Of a stretch of 55,380 bases of DNA, positions 27,690-34,392 are shown piece by piece. This stretch comes from Pelosinus propionicus DSM 13327 (GTDB lineage: Bacteria > Bacillota > Negativicutes > DSM-13327): the NCBI RefSeq assembly GCF_900114615.1, contig NZ_FOTS01000035.1, forward strand, positions 1-55,380. The letters are read 5' to 3'. A model generated the notes under the pieces. The model was not told the origin of the DNA. It searched no databases and worked only from the letters and a program-made list of their open reading frames with translations. Numbering within the stretch: position 1 is the first letter of the stretch; each line of letters opens with the position of its first letter. Made by a program: the position numbers and the translations under genes.

Positions 27690-29183
27690 ATGAATATCTG
27701 TCAAGTAATTCAGCAATTGATTGATAACGCATTAACATTAAAATTTATTGAGCAGGAAGATGAAATATATGTAAGAAATCAGATATTATGCCTTCTGGGA
27801 ATGAATGAGTTTATTATACCTGAAAAAATTAAAGAGAACGAACATACAATACCTGACTTGCTGGAAAAGTTGGTAGACTATGCATGGGAAAATGGTATCA
27901 TTGAAGATTTGTTTGATGAAAAAGAAATCCTAGCAAGTCGTATCGTAAATTGTTTTATGGCGACGCCCTCCACCGTTAATAAGAGTTTCTATGAAAAATA
28001 TCACAAGAATCCAGTAATGGCAACGGATTACTTCTATGGACTGAGCAAGAATAGTAATTATATTCAAACAAAGCGGATTGCCAAAAACATTAATTATCAA
28101 TCTCAAACGGAGTATGGAACATTAGACATTACGATCAACTTATCAAAGCCAGAAAAAAACCCTAAAGACATTATGAAGGAAAAGGGAATAAAAAGCACAA
28201 ATTACCCAAAATGTTTGCTGTGTGTGGAGAATGAAGGTTATGCAGGGCGAATCGGGCACCCTGCTCGATCTAATCATCGTTTGGTTCATTTGAATTTGGT
28301 TGGTGAACCTTGGTATCTGCAATATTCACCTTATGTTTATTATAATGAGCATTGTATTGTGCTTTCTAAAGAACATCGTGATATGAAAATTGATCGTCAG
28401 GGACTGTTGCGTTTGGTATCTTTTGTAGAGCAGTTTCCGCATTATTTTATCGGCTCTAATGCCGACTTGCCAATTGTAGGAGGATCTATTTTATCCCATG
28501 ATCATTATCAAGGCGGCAGATATGAGTTTGCTATGGCAAAAGCCGCAGATGAGTATCTTTTTGCATTACAGTCCTTTCCCAATGTGAAAGGTGCAATTGT
28601 GAAGTGGCCCATGTCTGTTATTCGTTTAAGAAGTAAAAGGGCAGATGAGTTGGTAGCTGCTGCTGACCGTATTCTTGAGTCTTGGAGAAATTATGATGAT
28701 CCAAGTGCAGATATTTATGCCTATACAGGAAAAACGCCACACAATACGATTACTCCCATAGCTAGAAAGCGGCATGATGTACTGGAATTGGATCTTGTAT
28801 TACGCAATAATCGTACCAGTGATGAACATGTCTTAGGAATCTTTCATCCTCACAGCGATGTGCAGCATATAAAGAAAGAGAATATTGGTTTGATTGAAGT
28901 GATGGGATTGGCAGTCTTGCCTGCTAGACTGATCCCTGAACTTAAGGAAGTAGAAAAATATATACTCGGTAACCAACATGAAATTGCAGAGTATCATAGA
29001 TCCTGGGCAGAACAGCTGCGTGAAAAGTATCAAAAACAAGCCAATAACGAAAATATTGGAGATATTCTTAGAAAGGAAGTAACGGCTAAATTTATGCGGG
29101 TTTTAGAAGATGCTGGCGTCTTCAAACGCAATGAGCAGGGAATAGCTGCCTTTAAAAGATTTATAAAAACAAGTAAATTGTAA
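27690..29183 (+). CDS. galT: Galactose-1-phosphate uridylyltransferase, type 2
   Basis: This 497-aa enzyme moves UMP from UDP-glucose to galactose-1-phosphate. Length and sequence match the larger GalT type of Firmicutes: KCLLCVENEGYAGRIGHPAR, then HDHYQGGRYEFAMAKA around the catalytic histidines, and a C-terminal RVLEDAGVFKRNEQG. The start is ATG 27690 after AAGGAG; a frame extending upstream to 27630 overlaps galE and is rejected. It follows galE by 13 bases and ends at a terminator. Confidence 0.94.
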   Translation: MNICQVIQQLIDNALTLKFIEQEDEIYVRNQILCLLGMNEFIIPEKIKENEHTIPDLLEKLVDYAWENGIIEDLFDEKEILASRIVNCFMATPSTVNKSFYEKYHKNPVMATDYFYGLSKNSNYIQTKRIAKNINYQSQTEYGTLDITINLSKPEKNPKDIMKEKGIKSTNYPKCLLCVENEGYAGRIGHPARSNHRLVHLNLVGEPWYLQYSPYVYYNEHCIVLSKEHRDMKIDRQGLLRLVSFVEQFPHYFIGSNADLPIVGGSILSHDHYQGGRYEFAMAKAADEYLFALQSFPNVKGAIVKWPMSVIRLRSKRADELVAAADRILESWRNYDDPSADIYAYTGKTPHNTITPIARKRHDVLELDLVLRNNRTSDEHVLGIFHPHSDVQHIKKENIGLIEVMGLAVLPARLIPELKEVEKYILGNQHEIAEYHRSWAEQLREKYQKQANNENIGDILRKEVTAKFMRVLEDAGVFKRNEQGIAAFKRFIKTSKL

Positions 29184-29186
29184 ATG

Positions 29187-29238
29187 AAAAAATGCAGATA
29201 CTCCAAGAAGCATAGAATGGAGTATTTGCATTTTTCCC
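29187..29238 (+). terminator. Terminator of the gal operon
   Basis: AAAAATGCAGATACTCCA ends at 29204-29205 and pairs with TGGAGTATTTGCATTTTT at 29218-29235 (one mismatch), ending in T's. Confidence 0.85.
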
Positions 29239-29313
29239 TGGAAATGGTAAGGATGGCCTAAAAAAAACAGTGAATACTATGGATAATAACCTTGTAAAAA
29301 GGAGACAATCCAT

Positions 29314-30195
29314 ATGAAACATATAGCACATAAACGCATTTCACATTTTAAAAGAAAATATAAGCATATTGCAGCAGCATTTGCAGGAGCAATTCTTATC
29401 TCATCGGCATTATTGCCTGGTATACCTGTTTCTGCTGCACATGCTGCAATGAAGTCTAATGTTGGAAGCAGCGCCCGAGGAGATGCCAGTGCAGAAAAAA
29501 TGGAACATGAAAACGGCATCAAGAGCTTGGAAGGGAAGAAAGGCAAACGAAGCAGCAGTAAGATCAAAAATACCATTAGAGAAAATCTTAGAACGAATAA
29601 AACTCAGCTCAAAACTTTTCAGTCTTCAGTTCCCCAAAATCGAGCGGAGACTTCTGTTCAACCTAGTGCTGAAAAAGCGTCCCCAATAGCCACAGAGAAA
29701 AATACCTTAATAAAACCAGATTTAGCAAGTAAGCCAACATCCAAGGAGGCAGCGCCGACAATTTCAACTAAAACTAAGGAAAAGTCAGTGATAGCAAAAA
29801 AAGATTCGCAAAAGGTGCAAGATAAATCTGATTCCCCAAAAAGCACAGAAAAAGAACAAGCGTCAGGTGCCCCTAGTAAATATGAAAAAGTCTTAGATAT
29901 TAAAGCGACTGCCTATTCTCCTGGTCCTTTAGATAACGACCAATGGGGTGATAAAACTTATTTGGGAACGACCATTCGTCCAGGCGTTGTTGCTGTAGAT
30001 CCAAAGGTGATTCCTTTAGGTTCACGCTTATATGTTGAATACCCCGATGGACATGGCGAATATGCGGTAGCGGAAGATACTGGCGGTGCTATTAAAGGAA
30101 ATCGAATTGATATTGCCATAATGAATCGAGACAAAGCCACTGAATTTGGCATAAAGCCGGTAAAAGTATATGTGGTAAACTCCCCAAAAGAATGA
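29314..30195 (+). CDS. Secreted 3D-domain cell-wall protein
   Basis: This 293-aa protein has a basic N-terminus and hydrophobic stretch (residues 20-45, PVSAAHA), so it is exported. A low-complexity lysine/serine/threonine-rich linker fills about 50-190. The C-terminal 100 residues are a 3D domain (ATAYSPGPLDN, GVVAVDPKVIPLGSRLYVE, and the three conserved aspartates in VAEDTGGAIKGNRIDI). 3D domains share the double-psi barrel of MltA and occur in resuscitation and spore-cortex enzymes such as YabE/YuiC, where they act on peptidoglycan. The partner or exact bond is unknown. AAGGAG precedes the start. It is monocistronic. Confidence 0.88.
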   Translation: MKHIAHKRISHFKRKYKHIAAAFAGAILISSALLPGIPVSAAHAAMKSNVGSSARGDASAEKMEHENGIKSLEGKKGKRSSSKIKNTIRENLRTNKTQLKTFQSSVPQNRAETSVQPSAEKASPIATEKNTLIKPDLASKPTSKEAAPTISTKTKEKSVIAKKDSQKVQDKSDSPKSTEKEQASGAPSKYEKVLDIKATAYSPGPLDNDQWGDKTYLGTTIRPGVVAVDPKVIPLGSRLYVEYPDGHGEYAVAEDTGGAIKGNRIDIAIMNRDKATEFGIKPVKVYVVNSPKE

Positions 30196-30210
30196 ACAAG
30201 AATGCAGAGT

Positions 30211-30248
30211 AATCTGACTTTCCAAAAAGAGAGTCAGGTTATTTTTTT
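30211..30248 (+). terminator. Terminator after the 3D-domain gene
   Basis: AATCTGACTTTC at 30211-30222 pairs over 12 bases with GAGAGTCAGGTT at 30229-30240 (two G-U pairs), followed by ATTTTTTT. Confidence 0.88.
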
Positions 30249-30321
30249 CACAGAAATAGATGAAAGATAGAATATGTTATAATAAAGGTAGGAGTGGAAG
30301 ACCGAATGGAACTGTTTCCAA

Positions 30322-30361
30322 CATGAACCATCAAGAAAGAAACAAAAATCTTGATTTCATG
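30322..30361. promoter_or_regulatory. Inverted repeat upstream of the GntR-RCK_C regulator gene
   Basis: CATGAACCATCAAGA at 30322-30336 pairs with TCTTGATTTCATG at 30349-30361 apart from a two-base bulge. A TATAAT hexamer at 30278-30283 precedes it. It lies in the gene's probable leader. Autoregulation is possible, but the half-sites do not resemble those upstream of the transporter genes. Confidence 0.35.
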
Positions 30362-30445
30362 ATTAGAATAGTATATGATTACAAATTGTTGAGATGTGTA
30401 ACTTATTAGCACAAAGGGACTTATATGTAAAAGCAGAGGCGAAAA

Positions 30446-31066
30446 ATGAGAATGAAAAGTAATGTACCCGTATATGAGTCCATTGCGATGGATGTAGCGG
30501 AGCGGATTGTTAATGGTGAATTTGCTGTTGGTGATAAGATATCGGGACGTACATTGCTGGCTAGTCAGTATAATGTCTCTCCTGAAACCATTCGCAAGGC
30601 CATGGGATTATTAGGGCAAGCAAATGTTGTTGCTGTATCGCAAGGAAAAGAAATTTTAGTACAGTCCCAAGAACAGGCGGAGGAATTTTTAAGACATCAT
30701 CTATCCATGCATTCAGCTTATTCTTTAAAGCAAGAGCTGGAATTTTTAATGGAAAAGAAAAACGAAATCAACAACCGTTTTGATGAAATTATCGTTCAAA
30801 TTACGCGTTATACGGATCGGCTGAGAAATTTACAGCCCTTTAACCCAGTTGAGGTGTATGTTTCTGAAAATGCCAGTGCAGTAGGGCGTTCTGTTGCTCA
30901 ACTTGGACTGTGGCAGCGTACAGGTGCCACACTGATTGCAATCAGAAGAGGAATGGAAGTCATCATATCTCCAGGGTCAGGCGCGCTTTTACAAGCCGGA
31001 GATCGTCTAATTGTGGTTGGATCTGGTGATATCCTAGAAAAAGTAAATACGGTATTGCAAGAATAA
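30446..31066 (+). CDS. GntR-type regulator with RCK_C domain (BusR-like)
   Basis: This 206-aa protein joins a GntR winged helix at 1-75 (YESIAMDVAERIVNGEFAVG, TLLASQYNVSPETIRKAM) to a helical linker at 90-135 and a C-terminal RCK_C (TrkA-C) domain at about 136-206 (VEVYVSENASAVGRSVAQLG, GDRLIVVGSGDILEKV). This architecture is that of BusR, the c-di-AMP-dependent repressor of the glycine betaine transporter busAB in streptococci and lactococci. The osmoprotectant ABC operon immediately downstream strengthens the match. Ligand binding is inferred from the family, not seen. It has its own terminator. Confidence 0.83.
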   Translation: MRMKSNVPVYESIAMDVAERIVNGEFAVGDKISGRTLLASQYNVSPETIRKAMGLLGQANVVAVSQGKEILVQSQEQAEEFLRHHLSMHSAYSLKQELEFLMEKKNEINNRFDEIIVQITRYTDRLRNLQPFNPVEVYVSENASAVGRSVAQLGLWQRTGATLIAIRRGMEVIISPGSGALLQAGDRLIVVGSGDILEKVNTVLQE

Positions 31067-31070
31067 ATTA

Positions 31071-31123
31071 AAAAATCCCTTGTTAAGCAGACTGAATATC
31101 TGTTGCTTAACAAGGGATTTTTT
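31071..31123. terminator. Terminator after the BusR-like gene
   Basis: AAAAATCCCTTGTTAAGCA at 31071-31089 is perfectly complementary to TGCTTAACAAGGGATTTTT at 31103-31121, with A and T tracts outside. It separates the regulator from the transporter operon. Confidence 0.92.
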
Positions 31124-31146
31124 ATTCTATTAAGATAAATCATTTC

Positions 31147-31232
31147 GCAGAACTAACAACTCTATAAAATGTTAAGAATTGCTAGTGTATTGCAGAACTA
31201 ACAATTTTATGATATAGTTTAAGTTGTCAGTT
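31147..31232 (+). promoter_or_regulatory. Promoter and operator-like half-sites of the osmoprotectant operon
   Basis: A good sigma-A promoter is visible: TTGCAG at 31190-31195, a 17-base spacer, and TATAGT at 31213-31218. GCAGAACTAACAA occurs twice (31147-31159 and 31192-31204), the second across the -35. An inverted copy AGTTGTCAGTT (31222-31232) follows the -10, differing at one base from the exact complement of AACTAACAACT. This fits repression by the BusR-like protein encoded just upstream. The rest of the 324-base gap holds no gene. Confidence 0.65.
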
Positions 31233-31390
31233 GAGAAATGCTATGAGAATCTCTTATAGTTTGAAGATCTTGTAACTAGTGTCTTGTCAGCAATAAAAAG
31301 GATAATGGCGAGGAATAGACCGTCATTATTCACTGATTTAGGGTCTGATAAGGTACTAGAGCACAAGATAATAGGAAAGAGGGGGATTTT

Positions 31391-32548
31391 ATGATACGTT
31401 TCGAAAATATAGTTAAGACCTATGAGAATGGGAGAACAGTAGTAAATGGTCTGAATCTACATATCAAGGAAGGAGAAATACTAGTATTGATCGGTCCAAG
31501 TGGCTGCGGGAAAACAACAACGATGAAAATGATTAATCGTTTAGTGGAGCCAACAAAGGGAAAGATCTTTATAAAAGGTGACGATATTAGTAATTTAGAT
31601 CCTGTACAGCTGCGAAGAAATATTGGCTATGTAATACAAAATATTGGCTTACTGCCTCATATGACAATCGCTGAAAATGTAGCTCTGGTTCCAAAATTGA
31701 AGAAATGGGATAAGGATACCTATGTAGCGCGTGTTAATGAATTGCTTCGTATGGTCAATCTTGACCCTGAAGTGTACGGAAGTCGTTATCCTAATGAATT
31801 AAGTGGTGGTCAGCAGCAGCGAATTGGAGTCATTCGTGCAATGGCTGCTGATCCTCCAATCATTTTAATGGATGAACCATTTAGCGCCTTAGACCCAATT
31901 AGTCGTGAGCAGCTGCAGGATGAGCTGGTTCGGCTGCAAGAAGCAATTTCCAAGACAATTATCTTTGTTACTCATGATATTGATGAAGCAATTAAGATTG
32001 CCAATCGTATTTGTATTGTTAAAGATGGAAATATTGTACAAGTGGACACCCCAGAAAAGATATTACGTCATCCTGGGAATGAATTTGTCAAAGAGTTTAT
32101 TGGTGCAAATCGGCTGCAAAAAACAGAGATATTGCCATCTATTCAGAATATCATGGTAAAACCTGCTGCTGCTCGTCCTAGCAAGGGACTTGCCGAAGCT
32201 ATCGTGCAGATGAAAAAGCAGAAAGTCGATACGTTGCTTATTGTAGATTATAAGCAAAAATTACTTGGAAAAGTGAGTGTATGGGATATACATAATAACT
32301 TTCAGAAGGAAGAAATTCTGCTGAAAGATGTACAGAATCCTATTATTCATAAGATACATGTAAATCAGTCTTTAGCAGAAGCATTACAAATCATTAGTAA
32401 ACATCATATTGCCTATCTTCCTGTCGTTAGTGAGGAGAATGAATTGGTTGGAGTTATTACTCGGTCAAGCTTAGTAGATGTTATGGCTGAGCGGTTCCAA
32501 GAAGCTGAGAGTAGCCCAGTAATTGAGAAAGGGGCGATTCTATGTTAA
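31391..32548 (+). CDS. opuCA: Osmoprotectant ABC transporter ATPase with CBS domains
   Basis: This 385-aa ATPase powers uptake of glycine betaine, carnitine or choline. The nucleotide-binding domain (1-240) has Walker A GPSGCGKTT, signature LSGGQQQR and Walker B IILMDEPFSALD. Two CBS domains fill about 255-370 (AIVQMKKQKVDTLLIVD, ALQIISKHHIAYLPVV); in OpuA/OpuC these sense ionic strength or bind c-di-AMP. GGAAAGAGGGGG precedes the ATG. The stop overlaps the permease start by 7 bases. Confidence 0.93.
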   Translation: MIRFENIVKTYENGRTVVNGLNLHIKEGEILVLIGPSGCGKTTTMKMINRLVEPTKGKIFIKGDDISNLDPVQLRRNIGYVIQNIGLLPHMTIAENVALVPKLKKWDKDTYVARVNELLRMVNLDPEVYGSRYPNELSGGQQQRIGVIRAMAADPPIILMDEPFSALDPISREQLQDELVRLQEAISKTIIFVTHDIDEAIKIANRICIVKDGNIVQVDTPEKILRHPGNEFVKEFIGANRLQKTEILPSIQNIMVKPAAARPSKGLAEAIVQMKKQKVDTLLIVDYKQKLLGKVSVWDIHNNFQKEEILLKDVQNPIIHKIHVNQSLAEALQIISKHHIAYLPVVSEENELVGVITRSSLVDVMAERFQEAESSPVIEKGAILC

Positions 32549-33186
32549 TGGATGTACTCAATATTTTTCAAACTCGATATGACGATATTTTGTTAGCTTC
32601 TTGGGAACATTTGCAACTAACATTTGTTGCGTTATTTATTGCCAATCTGATTGCCATTCCATTAGGCATTTTGCTGACACGTCATAAAAAATGGGCAGAA
32701 CCGATTATTGGTGTGGCAGCAGTCTTTCAAACCATTCCTAGTTTGGCGCTGCTCGGTTTTATGATCCCCTTTCTTGGGATTGGTACATTGCCTGCTATTA
32801 TCGCATTGACTATATATGGGTTGTTGCCGATTCTTCGCAATACCTATACAGGTATTGTCGGGGTAACACCTGCAGCTGTGGAGGCCGGTATGGGTATGGG
32901 GATGACATCATTGCAAGTACTGTTTATGGTGGAACTGCCGATGGCTCTGTCTGTTATCATGGCAGGAATACGGACGGCAACGGTATTGATTATTGGTGTA
33001 GCTACATTAGCAGCACTGATTGGCGCTGGAGGACTGGGAGATTTAATATTTCGCGGCATTGCCATGGCAAATTCCCCGTTGATCTTAGCTGGAGCACTAC
33101 CAGCTGCTTTTTTAGCAATTGTTTTTGATTTTGCACTAAAGCATTTGGAATATAAAACACAGCCAAAAGGATTAAAAAGATTATAA
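32542..33186 (+). CDS. opuCB: Osmoprotectant ABC transporter permease
   Basis: This 214-aa inner-membrane protein has about six membrane segments and the OpuC/ProW-type coupling region AAVEAGMGMGMTSLQVLFMVELPMA (shown by AGMGMG and ELPMALSVIMAG). AIIALTIYGLLPILRNTYTGI is also typical. It starts at ATG 32542 inside opuCA, with GAAAGGGG upstream; ATG 32548 is a second option. Only one permease is encoded, while Bacillus OpuC has two (OpuCB and OpuCD), so it probably works as a homodimer. Confidence 0.92.
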   Translation: MLMDVLNIFQTRYDDILLASWEHLQLTFVALFIANLIAIPLGILLTRHKKWAEPIIGVAAVFQTIPSLALLGFMIPFLGIGTLPAIIALTIYGLLPILRNTYTGIVGVTPAAVEAGMGMGMTSLQVLFMVELPMALSVIMAGIRTATVLIIGVATLAALIGAGGLGDLIFRGIAMANSPLILAGALPAAFLAIVFDFALKHLEYKTQPKGLKRL

Positions 33187-33203
33187 AACAAGGAGATGAT
33201 AGA

Positions 33204-34100
33204 ATGAGAAAGATTGCTGTTTTGTTACTTAGTGTTTTTATGGTCATGGTGTTTACTGGCTGCTCGTTGCTAACGGGAAAAGAGAGCAATAAAGTTGTAA
33301 TTGGCGGAAAGAACTTTACAGAACAAGATATTTTAGTCTATATGATGAAATATGTAATTGAAGATCAAACCAAAGTGAAAGTTGAAACAAAAGCTTTTCT
33401 TGGAGGAACAAGCGTTGTAGCACAAGCCATTGAGCGTGGAGATATTGACATCTATGCTGAGTATACGGGAACAGCGCTCATAAACCTTCTTGGGGAACCC
33501 GCAATGAATGATCCACAGGCTGCCTATGATAAAGTACAAAAGATGTACAAGGAGAAGAAGCAGATTGTTTGGCTTGACCCTTTCGGATTCAACAATACCT
33601 ATACCTTATCCATGCGCAGTGATGAAGCGGAACGTTTAGGGATACAGAGTATTTCTGATCTGGCATCTAAGGCAGAGGGACTTATGCTTGGATGTACTTC
33701 TGAGTTTCTGGAACGAGCCGATGGTCAAAAAGGTTTGGAAGAGAAATATGGATTTAAATTTGGTGCTTCCAGCGGTATGGATCCTGGTTTAACATATGCA
33801 GCAGTACGTGACAAGAAAGTTGATGTAATTGATGCATTTGCAACAGATGGGCGAATTGCAGCATTTAATTTAAAAGTCTTAAAAGATGATAAAAACTTTT
33901 TCCCTCCTTACTATGCAGCACCCATTATACGAGCCGATGTGTTGCAAAAGCATCCTGAAATTGCAGATGCTCTGAAACTGCTGGCAGGAAAATTAGATGA
34001 TAAAGAAATGGCTAAGCTAAATGCAAAGGTAGACTTGGAAAAACAAGACCCTAAGACAGTGGCCAAAGAATGGCTGCAATCTAAAGGAATAATCAAATAA
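33204..34100 (+). CDS. opuCC: Osmoprotectant-binding lipoprotein
   Basis: This 298-aa substrate-binding protein has a lipoprotein signal with the lipobox cysteine C20 in VFTGC. The mature part begins with VVIGGKNFTEQDILVYMM, the OpuCC/OsmX pattern, and contains AEYTGTALINLLGEP and YAAVRDKKVDVIDAFATDG. It would sit in the periplasm of a diderm, attached to the inner membrane. AAGGAG precedes the ATG. The operon ends here at a terminator. Confidence 0.92.
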   Translation: MRKIAVLLLSVFMVMVFTGCSLLTGKESNKVVIGGKNFTEQDILVYMMKYVIEDQTKVKVETKAFLGGTSVVAQAIERGDIDIYAEYTGTALINLLGEPAMNDPQAAYDKVQKMYKEKKQIVWLDPFGFNNTYTLSMRSDEAERLGIQSISDLASKAEGLMLGCTSEFLERADGQKGLEEKYGFKFGASSGMDPGLTYAAVRDKKVDVIDAFATDGRIAAFNLKVLKDDKNFFPPYYAAPIIRADVLQKHPEIADALKLLAGKLDDKEMAKLNAKVDLEKQDPKTVAKEWLQSKGIIK

Positions 34101-34102
34101 GC

Positions 34103-34142
34103 AATAAAAGGAGACTTGACGACAGTCAAGTCTCCTTTTATT
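34103..34142 (+). terminator. Terminator of the osmoprotectant operon
   Basis: AATAAAAGGAGACTTGAC at 34103-34120 is perfectly complementary to GTCAAGTCTCCTTTTATT at 34125-34142 with a GACA loop. Confidence 0.93.
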
Positions 34143-34392
34143 GTGGAAGTCCTTTGTCATTATGCAGCTTTGTAGCTAGATTTGTTGTATTGTCTCTAAA
34201 GGAGGCGAAAGACCTTTTAATAGAATCCATGATTTTTATTGGCATTATATTTCATTTATAGAGTCACTAGCAAAGGAAAATAAGTAGTGTGGATAGAAGT
34301 TATGGAAAGCGATAGGAATATAATAAGAAGTATAGGTCTTTATTACTGATGCAGCTTTTTACGCCATATTGTAGATGACTGGAGAGATGATC

